Positions 22,111 through 35,614 of a DNA stretch of 64,000 nucleotides are shown piece after piece; position 1 is the stretch's first letter, and every line of letters starts with the position of its first letter. The notes beneath the pieces are model-generated. The model did not search any database. It was not told the DNA's origin and was given only the letters and a program-made list of their open reading frames with translations. The position numbers and the translations under genes were made by a program. The DNA comes from Todiramphus chloris collaris (Eukaryota; Chordata; Aves; Coraciiformes; Alcedinidae), in contig JANVCC010000018.1 of assembly GCA_025345505.1 (NCBI GenBank), positions 37,315,203-37,379,202 on the forward strand. The letters run 5' to 3'.

Positions 22111-22137
22111 CATTCTTCCAAATAGTTTGGAAGAATG
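22111..22137. repeat. Perfect 12-bp inverted repeat with 3-nt loop
   Basis: The arm cattcttccaaa (22111-22122) and its exact complement tttggaagaatg (22126-22137) flank the loop tag. The stem is perfect. The function is unknown; the arms contain TTCC/GGAA, the core of ETS and STAT sites. Confidence 0.75.
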
Positions 22138-25100
22138 AGGTGGCACCAAATCAGATTGGCAGATAGCAAAGCAAAGAAAAAGATGCTTTCACACATGTGC
22201 AACTCAGCTGAGGAATTCATTGTCATGTGAAACCCTATTTCCATAAACCCCCAAAGTAGCTAGCCTAATTAATGGAAGAAGCTCCCATCTAAAATTATTA
22301 AATGCAGAGACATCACCCCAATTTAAAATCTGCAGCAAAAAAAATTAGCACAGGCTGGGGGAACCATACAAGGAAGTACTACCATATCTATGCTTGTCCT
22401 GTCCTTGTATTTTTCCCTTAGCTAATACCCACTACTGGAGACTGAATGTTGGTCTTAGCTCTTCAGTCTGACAGCACAAAAACTCCATCATTGCAGCAAG
22501 CAGAACCATTCCTTTCATCTCAAACCCTTCCCACTTCTATGTGCAAATGTTCCTCTTCCTCCAGATTCCCTCTAATCACATATTCCTCATCCCACTATAG
22601 ACCTATAAACCACAGGCTTCCTATACAAATAGCTTGCAAGCTTATCAAGCATGAGCGAACTACAGAAGAGGCTTCCCAATCTGAAGAAAAAAACCCAAAC
22701 CCCACACAAACCAAAAAGTACTGCTTTATTATTACTATGGGTACAAAAATGAGTTAGGACACAGCTACTACTGCTTTTTCCATCCCCTTCCCCTGAATAT
22801 CTGATATTTTAAAGCTCTTACAGAGGAGTGTTGTCATCAGGTCAGTACCTGGCAAAGCTTCATGGAAAGACAAGACAAGATATTTGGCAAAGAATTGACA
22901 AGAGAGTTGTCATTCCCCCCCTAAGTTTTTATCAACTTCACATGGAAGGGCAGGAGAAAACAGATTACCTCCTGGTGCATACTGCCTTATGAGGAGGACT
23001 CTTACAAGAGAATTATGAAGAGCATTCCTCATCCATATCCATCTTCAAAATATCTCAAAGTCATCTCAGGACAGTAGTGCTATCCCGTCCACTTGCGCAG
23101 TATGAGGTAGCCAAGTGCTGAAGTTGCAACTCACCAAGCAGAGCCACAAATGAAAGTGTCAATACAGATCTTACTGCTCTATTTATATCTTCCTCTGCCC
23201 TAGACACCCACCGAGCCCTGCCCTTTCACTCCTATGCTGATTGGCAGGCATTAGGATTACAGTACTTGTCACACTTCTAAAAGCCAACTGATAGGTGGAA
23301 CAAAAAGAGAGGGACCCTTAGGATCTACTTAATCCCACACGAGTTACTTTGTGCATTTAAGCTCGTCTCCAAAGGCAGACGACACGCCACTAGGTCACGG
23401 AATATTCTCCCCTAGGTCTGGGCATCTTTCCCAGGAGAGCACAGCACACCATGGACAGTGGCCACAACTATATACTAGACAGGACAGGTCATGGGCTGTG
23501 GTCCAGCTGGAAAGCAAATGTGGACAGCACAGTTACTATTCCCACAGCGGAATTCTCATCCCACTTTAACATCTAAACCACACCCAAATATTGTATGTTG
23601 GAGTGTGACAGCTGGCCCAGGCTTCAGTTGGTAGACTGTATTAACCCTTAATGGCATGGATGATCAGTTGCTAGCAGCAGGGCCTCTGTCCCAGGTCTAT
23701 TCAGTAGACTAGTTAATGACATTGCCGATTACTCAGGGGGGGAAAGTACCTGATGTAGCAGCTGCAACACACAACTTTCACGGTTAAGTGTTCCAAGCTA
23801 CTTAGCATGTAGCCAAACTAAAAATCCTTTCAGGCACAGGTGAGACCAAATAACTTGATATCTTCAAGGCCCTTGTAAGAACAGAACAATCTTCCCCCCT
23901 ACACCTGTTTTACAGTCCTTACCAGGTATGATGTAGAAGTGACTACATAAATACAGCATTTTTGCAGATCCCAAAAGCAGACAGTACAACCTTTTGCATA
24001 TTACCTCTTCTCACACACTTTTCTTTTTTAAATATGTGGAGTATGCTGTACTAAAGGAGTTCCCACTTACAGCAGAAGCTCTGAACTAGAGAACAAGGAT
24101 GAGGAATTACTACTAACAATACCTCAGTCTCTGCTTGCTGCTTTCCAGTAGTTTTCTTTTGGAAGATTACTCTAATTTTCTATGTACCTTGAGAGTTAGT
24201 AGAATATCATAAGCTAGCACATGTGTATGTTTACCCTTTCCAGCTTGTGGAGCAGTAACCAGGTATCTCTTCATTGTTTTGCACAGGGCAGCGAAGGCAA
24301 CGTAACCTGTTCTCAAACTTACACAGATTTGTAATTTAATACAGTACAACTAATACAGCTGCATTATGCTTCCAGAAGTAGTAATTTAGTTCATTAGGGA
24401 AGCAAAGTTTTAATTTTTCCTAGCAACTGGGCACTAGAAAAAATAAATTGCTATTCTGTGATCTGCAGGGGACATATGTAAAACATGATGCTTTTAATCT
24501 ACCTTCAGAAAATAAACTTAAAATTCTCTTTGACCCTACAAAAATATACAGGCTTGAGTTTGTTTTGTTTGGGTGTTTTTTTTTTTTTTTTTGTTGATTT
24601 TAATTTTATTTTAGTTTGGATCTTAAAGTAGGAGCAAATAAGAAAAATTACAGGGAAGTTTCATTTTGAAAACTTAAAAGTATCAGGGTCAATATTTAAA
24701 GAAATCTTTTACCAGTTTATGGCTAGTTAATACGTGGCTGATAAACCCAGGAACCTGTTTATTGATGCCACATTTAAATTAACTAAAACACTTTCAGTAG
24801 CTCATGTGTTCTCAAGCTGAAGTTATGTACCAGCAGATAGCCATATTTGGAGGCACGTATAGAGCAGGAAGAGAAGTCAGTGCAACTGTGTGAGAATATA
24901 CATTTTTACTGCCAATAAATCAATTCTTATTTCCAGCAGGATCAATATACATATCTGTGCATGTTGTTAAAAAAAAAAAAACCCTGATCTTGATAAAATC
25001 ACTTATGAAAGTTAACTGCAAGAGTCTAAGTTCTTTAATACACTTCCAGTTCAGGTGCTTTTAGATTTTACTGCCACATCCACAGCTTACGTCTCTCCCA

Positions 25101-28100
25101 AGAAAAAATTACCAAAAAAATTATTCAAGAAATCTTCTCATATATACAAAAAGGTAGATATTTGCAATTTAGCTCCAACACTTATTTTCACGCCCTTAAA
25201 ACTTCTGTTAAAAGATTGGTTCTGATCGCATGAAAACTGTTAACCAATTTCAGATCAACAGTATTGATCTGCTGCAGCCAAAAGAGGCCAGTAAAAAACA
25301 CAGCCTTTTAGTCTGAAAACATTATGAACTTCCTTCAGTCTAAGCACACAATGGAAAAAGAATTTCATCAAGAAATGAGGAAGGAGGGATATTAAGATAG
25401 AAACTTTTTTAAGCTATGCACATTTGATGGAAATACCTTTCAAAACCAAACATAAGACATTCCCAGCTTAGCAGTTCACCTGCTTTCTATAGCTCAGACA
25501 GGATGGATTCTTCCGCCCTCAGGCTGATGGTAATGGTGCTGATAACACATTAGCATTTCCTCTCAGGCTTTTTCTGTCTCCCCAGTTGCTTGTCAGATTT
25601 CTTAGCAAGCAATTAGCCTATACTCCCCAGCAAACACTAAGTTCATGTTAAGGTTAAATCCCAGTAAAAGGGGAGACTGTCTCAGCCAACCACAGAAAGC
25701 AAGTATCTCATGGATAACTTTCTGTAGCTTGGCCTAAGACAGAACAGTTTCTGTATTATTTATCTTAATCACCACACTTCGGAGAGGTAGAATTAGACTT
25801 TATATGATTTAAAGACAGTCCAGAAATTTTTAAATCTCTTCATCCTAGTTTTATTGGAAGCTCTAGCAGAAGCTCAGAAGGCCTGCTTCCAGATGCCAAT
25901 TCTGCTAATACTTCTTTTCGCTGCTGCTATAGAAAAGGCTTCACAGAAGATAGCTTCTGCCTTTTTAATGAATCTGAGGTGCCCATTTCCCAACCAGCCT
26001 TCAAACTAGTCAAGGAGGGACGAGCAAGTTCAACAGAGCCTATTCCTGCAGAACGGAGGTCTTTCTGAACAAGAAAAAAGGTGACAGTTCTTCTGAGAAT
26101 ACTATAGAAAGAAGTACAGTTGATTTTTATGCTGTTAGATTAATTGTGAGTAGGAAAGATCTTTACTTAAAATATTCCTCCTCTTCCACCTTTTTCTAAC
26201 TCCTACTTTACTGCCTGGAGCTTTCCAGCACAGAGAGCCCAGTATCAACACCAAAGCGGGGGAAGAAAATATTTCCCTTCCACATCTAAAACAACCTGAA
26301 GCCCAGCTGGCTGCCATTCTTGATAGATTTGCAGCTTAGCTTGTGCCTGTTGTTTGCAGGCTCTGTCCCTAATTTCTGAAGAGCAAATCACAGCTGTCAA
26401 ATAACATCAATTACAGGAATCAGGTTTGTTTTGTTTTTTTTTTTTACAACTCAACAGGTTTGGTTATTAAATCCCATACAGAAAATATTCCCAGAGACTT
26501 TTTTTTACGTCACTGAAATTTTATATACTATTGCTCATATAGCCCTTCCAGGACTAATACTGAATGGATATGTGGTAGGCTTTTGTATTTTTGCCTTGGT
26601 TCTTGGGATGTTTAACACATAACTCTTGAGGAAAGCAGTACAGGACTAGTACAGAAGACTAGGATTTTTAGGAGATCAGGACAGAGCTGAGGACTACACA
26701 ATAGTTTTAGATACTTAAGTCCTAACCCTGGCCCAGAGTAAGAAAACTAATGATGTGAGATAGCCTAAGCTTCCAGAGATGACCTGCTCTTTCTATAGCA
26801 ATTATAACTTCAGCAAAGACTAAATTTGTCAATTTAAAAGCTTTTTTTCTAGTTGAGAGGCAAGAATTATGATTTTATGATTCTGGTCATGCTTCAATGG
26901 AAAAACTCACAACTAGAAAACCCAAACTGGCCTTTTGGGAAAAAGGCAGCAGGTAAGATCCAAGAGACAAAACATCTTCATGAGCACTACCTCAGAATAA
27001 CAGAGCACCTCTTCTCAGTATTCTCTTACAGGCAGGTGGGGATACAATAGCACCATCATAGGCAACTAGTCACTGTCAAGTTTCTTCAAAACTGAAGTTA
27101 AGGGGCTTTTTCCTTTGAAAATCAGTGCAGTAATATGAGAGCCATCAGGAAGACAATCATCCTTACACCACAGCTCAAGACCCTGTGCATAACCATGGTA
27201 GAGGAACTTAAAACTTGAAGTCAAAAGCATCAAAGTATGACATCATCCACAGTATATCAGTGTCAGAACTGCTGCCCTGAGGATGGAAGTGCTACAGAGC
27301 ATTTGAGTGTACGAACTTAGGCTGGTGTCACTGCAGAAGAGGTAGCAGTGTGGATTTTGAGCACAAAAATGTTTATTCTCAACTTGTACTTTGATTCCTT
27401 TTGTGTAAGATGTTTCATTTAGTATTTGACTTTTTACTTCTCCAATATTCTACAACTCAATTTATACTTTGAAAGGCTAATATTCAGATACCCTAGTCTT
27501 GTATGCAAAGAACACCCTTTCCTTGCAGGACCATCTCCTCTCTCTGTGGAAGTCCATAGGCTGCCACAGACAACCCCAAGAGGTTTGTGTTCTTTAAGAA
27601 GCATACCCTCAGAAATAGGGAGAAAACATCTGAAAAGATGTACACAAATTAAGACAAGCCAATTATGGCAACTGTAAGATACTTCAAAAACATGTTTTCA
27701 AAAACCCAACACTCTTCTCCCCATTAAGTTTTTTTTGGGGTAACATTCTCAGCACTATGATACCATTTATTATCAAATACTACTTTAAGATGTTCTGAAG
27801 GTACCTCCTGTTCCTGCCGTTAAACTTCTGTTTTGTGGTTTGTAATTTGTAAAACAGGAAGAGGGGGGAGCACTAATTCCCACAAGTCATACCTCTGTTA
27901 GCAATAGCAAATCAGTAGTTTAGTAAAAAACATTTCAGAACCAGAAACTACATAATCCAACTATTTTCAGAGAATGTTTAACATACACTTGGGAATAATA
28001 CTCTGAACTGTTTAACTCCAAATGGCACTGCATTTTGACATAGCACACTTTTTTCCCCTGGTGGGAGTGCAAGAAATTAAGCTAAGACAGTGAAACAATT

Positions 28101-28313
28101 TGCTTTATTTTCTGCTGCAGAAAATGACATTACTAGACAGAGCTAACAGCATTTAAGTCTCAAATGCTTCTTTAAGGACTCTAGTGTCTGCAACATCCCT
28201 CATTCTGACTGAAAAAAAATAAGGCCAGGGCAAATTATTTCCTATTTTGTCAAGATAAGATGAAGTACATAGAATTAATGATAGCTGTATATTCTCCAGT
28301 GATCTTACAATGA

Positions 28314-28351
28314 TTTAAAAATACCTTTACTTTTTAAAAATACCTTTGCTT
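28314..28351. repeat. 19-bp tandem duplication
   Basis: Two adjacent copies of tttaaaaatacctttrct (starting at 28314 and 28333), with one substitution. A simple local duplication. Confidence 0.8.
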
Positions 28352-31300
28352 TTTCAATCAACTCACCAATTTCAAAATGAAGTCTAAGCATGTGTGTTAT
28401 TTCAGTCTATTTCCTTCTAGCTTCTTTCCACATATATAAAATAATGACTGAACTTTATTTTAGGACAGATTTTAATCATTCTTCACCTGCAACCATAAAA
28501 CTAGTGCCATCGCTGTCGACACAATGTTCCTTCAGTTGCTGAGAACTCCAATGGCAGAGAGAAAATGTTGGTCTGGTGAGAAGCCTGAAGTATAGTGTAG
28601 TTCAGAGGTACCAAAGCTAAGAGCACACATCAGTACTTCAAATTTTCACCTCCAACATAGCTCAAATAATAAAACTGGCCTGGCTATGGGGCCTTAACTG
28701 GCCTCCACTCACCCCTGTTTTCATTAAAGTGAGAGTCAAAAGCAACATCAGCTTCAGAGAGGAAAAAAAGCTTGTACTTCAGCTCCCTCCTAAGCCTCCC
28801 CTCCCTGCAGTTACAGATACACTACTTCCTATATGTTATAGCCCACATAACATTCATATTTCACATCTTTTTAAATGGAGGTAAGTCATAATTGCCAAGT
28901 TGTATTCAAATAGAAATGAAAATCTTCAGGAAATCCCCAAGCAAACTGCTGGAAAGGCTCTCTATACTTCTCCTGTTTCTTATACCGGTCATCCTCAGAC
29001 AGAATACTGAGCAAGGCAGACTTTGTCCCACTCAATACAGCCATTCTTCTGAGCATCAAACACCACTTTGTCCTCTGGAGCCTGCAGGAAGCTTGAAACA
29101 ATGGCAGAGAAGTACTGTCTTCATAGGCCTGATAGCTCAACTGGACTATCAACTAAAAAAACCCACATGATGCTTGATAGAAAATGGAATTAATCATTTT
29201 ACTTTCCCAGTTTGTCCTCCGAGGGAGACAGACAAGTGCAGACGAGCAAAAATGCTTGTAATACCAGTTCTAGTAACTAAAAGTACAGCGAATGTGAATC
29301 ACTGGATGCATACATTTACATAGCATATGGAAATGTACATAGCATATGTAGGCCTTCATCCATACTCATCTGAAATGACCATATATCCATTAAATTCATT
29401 CATACTCCAGATTATAACTCAAACTATGTTCTCTGAACGGTGGGAGGAGGTGTGCAGAAAAAGTACTGAGGCAGTCAGGGTTACATCTGTCCATTATAGA
29501 AAATATCTTCCCTTGAGCTAACTCTTAACATTTTGCTCACTCTGCTGTTTGACTGTCTTCAGGAGTTTCTCTACCAACAGTTATTTCATTTCAATGCCTG
29601 GTTTTAATCAGCAAAATTCATACCCAATCTTTAGGTGCCAAGTTTATGTAATTATGAGCTTATCAGCACCAGAAGGCAGCAACCCCCAAAGCAGGCACAT
29701 GCAGTAGCTGCAACTTCTCTGCAGGTTGGTACGGCTTATGCTAAAATCCATTTATTCTCTAGCATGTTACTTCAAGCATGCTTTTCACCAGCAAATGTAC
29801 TCACACAGCAGCAGGGTGCTCTGGCTAGATAACCATGGCTAGCTTAGTTTCACTCACTTGCAACTCTACAGCCTCCACCAGCAAGACAAGTTCTTTGGCA
29901 ACAGACAAAACCTCCTATCTTAACAGGGACCTCATTATTTAAAATTTATGCAGACCTACTCTTACATCTTTGATGCAGTTGCAAGGTACTCCTCTCGCTT
30001 CTAAGCTCACCACTCATTTAACTCAAAAAAAGTCTGCTTTTTTCACCCAGTTACTAAGACAGATACACAGCACTACTACAGAACCAGGTTTGTTTAACCA
30101 CCGATTACTTGGACCACAGCCCAACAGCCATGTGACTAAGTTGAACACTAACATTAGTGCAAGATTTCATCAGACTACTTAAAGCACAAAAAAAGCAAAG
30201 GAGTTTCATGTTTCCTGCAAAATCTTGTCAAAGCTTTGAATTTTGCAAGCTATTTTGTAAAACTGAAGTTTAATCAAAGTACTTCTGCACAGAGGAATCT
30301 CATGCCTTGTGTTCAAAACAGGTCACAGAACTCTTTAGAGCTACATCTTATCTCAATCACTTGTATAAAACATCGGACTCAAAAAAACATACCAGAGGAA
30401 TTAAACCTGCAAGTGGGTTACAAATACATTTTCCCCCTCCCCACTGAGCAAAAAAGCCATTACAAGTGTTATTCTTTCCACCTTAAATAGTACTAATACA
30501 CATTTTTCTTTGGTTACCCATCTTCTACAGTCCTAAAGAACAGGAGCATTCATACAGCAAATTTTGTAGCTAAATAGCTGATGTCCTTGATCACTGGGCC
30601 CATCTACCTTTTTTCCATGGCAAGTGAGACATCTTTTCATTAGACACTGCTCATGGAGATAGGCCTCCAGCACGCATAATAACATGATGCTCTGGTACCC
30701 TTTATCTAATATTGTCAATCCTAGATCAGAAAACATCTCCAGGGAATGTTGTAGAACATGTAGAACAAGATTGATGAAGTACTTTGGGTACCTGAAGCAT
30801 CACCCACAATCCTGAAACTATCTCTAGCCATTTATTTGATCCCAGTAATCACAAAAGCACCTTGCTCTCACCAGTTTTACTGCACATGTACAGTAGCAGT
30901 ACTTCTTTAAAAGGTATCCCATTTCATATTGGCATCAGCCTAAAGTATAAAAAAATACTACCTTTATACTCCAAAAATCCATGCCATAAGCATACTGGGA
31001 ACTGACCCTGTGATGTTACATACAGATCCTTTTAGAGAACCTAAGTACATACTATATACTGCTGCCGTATTACCCATTTCTCTGTTCAAGATCTTTTTTT
31101 TTCCTCTGGAAGAGACTGACCTAGCTAGAACTGGCAACATGACTTACCATCCAAGTAGCTTCCCTAGATGCTGTCAACAGCACCTACACTTTCCACAGAA
31201 CTGCTGAGCATGCTCTTTCCACAGCAGAGCTGGAGACTGGTCCCTCCCCACTTCTGAAGTGCATAATCATCAAGTTTGTTGTCCAGGAGTCACTCAAGCA

Positions 31301-33171
31301 CAATGTGGAATGTCATGTGTCCAGTACATGCTGTACCAGCCAGTGCAACAAGGCCACATTGCCTCTACAGCTCTTGCAATGTACAAGCTGTCAAGGAGCA
31401 CTGTGGTGTGACTACAGACCTGAGGTGCAACAGCTGGGTTTTTCACATCCTCACCTTTATTCAAAGAACAACATGTACAAAACATGGCACATGGAAATAC
31501 CTACCCTTCCCAGTAACATTTGCTAACAAATAATAAATCTCAGTGAAAGCAATAAAGGGAAAGCTGTTCTGTAGTTATCTGCAGATTCCAATACACTCTA
31601 CAGACTGTTTTTACACAGTTGCTTGCTGAAAACGGGCAGCCTTTAGCCGGAGTAGATGGTTATTGCTTAGTAACAATCAGATGCAAGATTCTTGTTGAGA
31701 CAATACACTCCTGGAATTCAGTCATACTTTAAACATACATTTTAGTAGTTGGATGAACTTATTTTTGACATTGCTAATGCTTTAGGCACTGCTAGTAGTT
31801 GTATTTTGCACTTCATGACACTGTTTCTGACAGAAAACTGGGCTTTTCTTGGAACTTGTCATTTAGAAATAGGGACATACCATGAGCTGCAAGAACTCCA
31901 TCTCTTTGAAGAAGAGCTGCTGGCATCCAGTGCTTTTATTTTTGGCTGCAGATTATAGGGTAGTTTTCCTGTATTTCAGTGCATTTTTATATTACTCAGT
32001 AACTATAGTTCTGTCGATTTTTAGGCATCTTCAATCTGCTTATCTTGCAGATTGTATTTTACGTACACAATGGTTTGTCTTTAAAATTCAATTTACTTGG
32101 TGACCAATTTATAACCCCTCATTCCACCATGGAAAAGTGCCAGTTTGCTGAGAACAGCAAACACGCTCTTACTGTGATACAGCACTATTCGTTTTCAAGT
32201 TGACTATTCAAAGCACAAGTTCCAAGGTACATATCTTGCACTACTGACCTCTTCCTCACACAGCAAGCAGGCAATGTTGCCAGCATGTTCCTCAAAAGGC
32301 AGTTTTGCTGTTGGGGTACTGGTCTTCTCATCCTGAAGTGGCAGTCCATAAACCCCATAATTACTCTCTCCCTCATTAGATATAGACAGCAATACATGCT
32401 TTAGATCTTGCCTTTTCTGCAACCACAACTTTCTTCATGACCAGGACCTGAATTTTTTCTTACAATTGTTTGTTTATGCTTCCATACCACCACCATCTCA
32501 ACTATTTCCTCCCATCTCTTGGAGGACAGCACCCTCAGAAAGCAAACTTACTGGTTTGCATTTGTGTGCCTATGTTGCTTTCTCCCAGAGTCTTGGCGAG
32601 GCCCCCCTGTGAGTTCAACTGTTTTGAGTTGTTATAAATCTCCAGTACGAGCAAGTCTGTAAACCCGTACAATATTTTCAAAGGGCAAATACTCCTAGGG
32701 ATTTTTCCCACATATCGAAGCTCAACACTCATTTCCCTAACATTGCTGCTATCCTTGCCACAGAGGGCAGCTCCATGCTTTGGGAAAAACATGATTTTTA
32801 ATGCAGAGACAGTGATTTTGGTTCACATTCTATTTCTGAAAACAGTTTCCACTAAACAAAATTGCAGCAGCTGTTTCAGCAGGCTTTTAAAAGCATGGCA
32901 TCCCAACTCAAAGCCACAAAAACTCTTCAGGTGTTATACTTCCTTCCAGTTACAGATCATCCACATTTGTCAGGCAGCACTGACAAAGTGTTCCAACTCA
33001 TCACTGGAAAAAGAGAACAAGGTCTAAGTAAAATGGTTCATTTGAAGGAGAAATTTCAGTTTGCAAGTAAGCACACGCCACTTTCTATACAGTAAGATGT
33101 TACCATTTCTGTAAAAACACCCCACAGACATTTTAATACTTTTCAGAAAGTTTAACTCCAATCTTTTGGTC

Positions 33172-33245
33172 TCGTCTCAGATTCCGGATCCGTATTAGTT
33201 TTTTTCAACAAGGAATTCAGGTTCGGGATAGGATCATCACAGATG
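33172..33245 (-). ncRNA. SNORD50: C/D box snoRNA U50 (SNORD50)
   Basis: Minus-strand box C is GTGATGA (33240-33234) and box D is CTGA (33180-33177). An internal D' box CTGA follows the guide-like stretch CTATCCCGAAC. The flanks GTCTC (33249-33245) and GAGAC (33173-33169) can pair as an external stem. The stretches ATCCCGAACCTGAA and CGGATCCGG are the signature I recall of human U50, which guides 2'-O-methylation of 28S rRNA. It lies in an intron, with box D about 67 nt from the next 3' splice site (AG at 33110-33109), the usual spacing for processed intronic C/D snoRNAs. Confidence 0.93.
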
Positions 33246-35547
33246 AGACACAGGCAATACAGGACATGTAAACTGGATAGGAAATGTACTGTTTTTCTAC
33301 AGGGCTTCAGATTGCAATATAAAAATTAAACGTTCTCTAGACCTTTGACATGTTTCAGTAATATTGTACACTTATTTATTCAAGTAGGTTTGAAATCTCA
33401 GCAAGGTTAGTCACAGCTATCAGCAAGCATTCTGCCTTTGGGAAAAAGTGTTCTTAAGTTCTAACTATGTACAGAAATAATTACTCAGCTTACCAAATCA
33501 ATCAAGTGTATCAGTAAATGTTGCTATACCAAAAATCCCCAAACTATAAGCACAGTTACTTTAGACGAGAATATATTTAGAAGCTTTTCAATTACATACC
33601 TGAACATGCTAAAAGCATTTGTTCCTACATTTTTTACCATCTTCCTTTCCTGTCGAAAGAGAGGCACTGATTAGTTCAGATAAATTTTCTTCCATCACTC
33701 AAAATACAACTTGCCATCTATTTAGAGTCTCACACAGACCAAAGTGCATTATTAAACATGCGTTGCATTAATATCAGTACTCCACAAGTTCTGCAAAACT
33801 GAACTTACAAGTGTAGCTGTGCCACAATAAGATTTATTTTGCTTCTCTTACCCAGCTACTGCTCAGCTTGGCTACAAACTGTGATAGGCAATTAACCAAT
33901 CAAGTATGATTCCTCCTCTCCTATGGGAATCAGAGTTCATTAACTAATACCCAGTTCTCAGCTTCTATCAAAGTATTAAAAACTCCAGAGGCTAAAATCC
34001 ACTGAGAAGTGAGCATTAAATAAAAAACTGCATCCAGACCACATTGTTCAAAGCACGACTCTTCTGCAGGCAACAGGAAAATTGACACTACCTCTCAACT
34101 AGAACTGAGTGTAAAAAAGGCCAAGATAGATCATTAATCCATTGTACCCTGTTTTCCATAATGCAGATACACAGAAACCCCACTGCGCTTCAAATATCCC
34201 AACTGGAATACAGCAGTTTATGTTTCACCTCCTGCTCATAAATAGGATTGAGAACAATGCATCTTTTAAAAGAAGTCATTAAAAAAATTATCATTAACTG
34301 TTTAAAACAGTTTTGTTGAGTTTCAAGGCATGTAGAGGCTATGAAGCCTAACACCTTCAAACACTTGACCTGTTCTGATATTAGTCTGAATTCAGAAGTC
34401 ATATTCACATGTTTTTCTTCAAGCAAGCCATCAGGTTTGGGGCAGGTTCTTCATTAATGAGACAAACTAATTGTTCTAAGCATTACTCCCACATCAAGCT
34501 TAAATTAACCGTAACATTTCTTGGAATTCATACCTTCAGTGGAGAAGCAGCAGTCGGGCATCTCTGCAAAGACAAAACACACTGATAAGTTACACTAACA
34601 AGGCTTGCTGCTGCCAAGTTTTCTCTAGATGAGCCATGAAAATCAATTGCTATTTGTAATACTGCTTGCCTAAGCAGCACAGCATTTTATTGGCAGCACT
34701 GCTGCACAAGACGTTTCACTCACACATTTGAGCTTCACATACTGGAATAAAGCCTGTTCTTCAAAAGAATCTGCTGGTAGTTAACAAGGTATGTAAAGGT
34801 ACCTTTCTTTAATAAGGAGTGGAATAAAATCTACAAATATTGTAGTAAGACAGGAAAATTGCAACCTGTCCTCATAATAAACTTCTTAACTAAAACAACC
34901 CATGGATACTGAAGAACCAGTGTAATTAAAGCGAATTTCATTGATAATCATTAAATTCAGATACTTCGGTAAGAAAGAAGTTCTTGGAGAAACTATTACC
35001 AATGCTCTTGCTGCAGAGTAAGCAGTCATGAGCATGCTTTTTGCCTGGTGCAAGTTTAATGTTATACTAGCCCTTCTGAATTTGTGTAGCTCTGAAGCTG
35101 AAACAGCTTTAATATAATTAGAATTCACTACAATTCACCATCAAATTACACCTTTAATCATTAACATTACCTTTTCTAAATGCTCACATCTGAGTAAGCC
35201 CTACATTAACAGCTCTAAGAGGGTTGAAGTGCAAATGTCATCACTGGTTTTCAAACACCAGCTTAACCAGGGCATTTTTAATACTTGGCTAGTGATTATT
35301 TATTCATTGTAAGACAATACCTCAAATTACAGGGGTTTAACACCTCCCTCTGCTCTCTCACGATGCTAACTTTTTGCAACAGCACATATTCGTGTCAGCA
35401 TGGACCCGAGTTTAAATAATGCACCAATACCCTATTCACACCCTGGAGCACAGTGGCATCTAGCTCCTATGTGGGGACAGCAATAAAAGAAACATCAACT
35501 GGGATAATGACTGAAAGATCAAGTGGCTTTTCAAAGTATTAAGTGGT

Positions 35548-35614
35548 TTCATCTCAGTAGCCAGATCCATATGAAGTCTCATCAACATCAGGTTGGGAGT
35601 TTGATCACGATTCA
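35548..35614 (-). ncRNA. Degenerate U50-like C/D snoRNA (possible SNORD50B relic)
   Basis: Minus strand: imperfect box C GTGATCA (35608-35602, one change from GTGATGA), D' box CTGA (35592-35589), a C'-like TGATGA just after it, and box D CTGA (35556-35553). ATC before box C can pair with GAT after box D, as in U50. The segments GGATCTGGCTACTGAGAT and AACTCCCAACCTGA resemble U50 and U50B but the CCCGAA guide core is altered. It lies in an SNHG5 intron, where mammals carry a second U50. It may be a decayed paralogue or one with a changed target. Confidence 0.45.

Larger units (their letters stand above)
20668..32779. other. Intergenic, between SYNCRIP and SNHG5
   Basis: About 12 kb of AT-rich DNA without a recognisable gene. 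Open frames here are short and show no family motif. A 12-bp hairpin (22111-22137) and a 19-bp tandem duplication (28314-28351) are listed separately. Donor-like motifs on the minus strand (for example near 22966 and 23748) have no convincing acceptors. Confidence 0.55.

Noticed and set aside
20741..22244. Run of minus-strand open frames of 60-90 codons (20.7-22.2 kb) as pieces of one gene
   Set aside because: They lie in different frames, show no family motif and no consistent splice sites join them.
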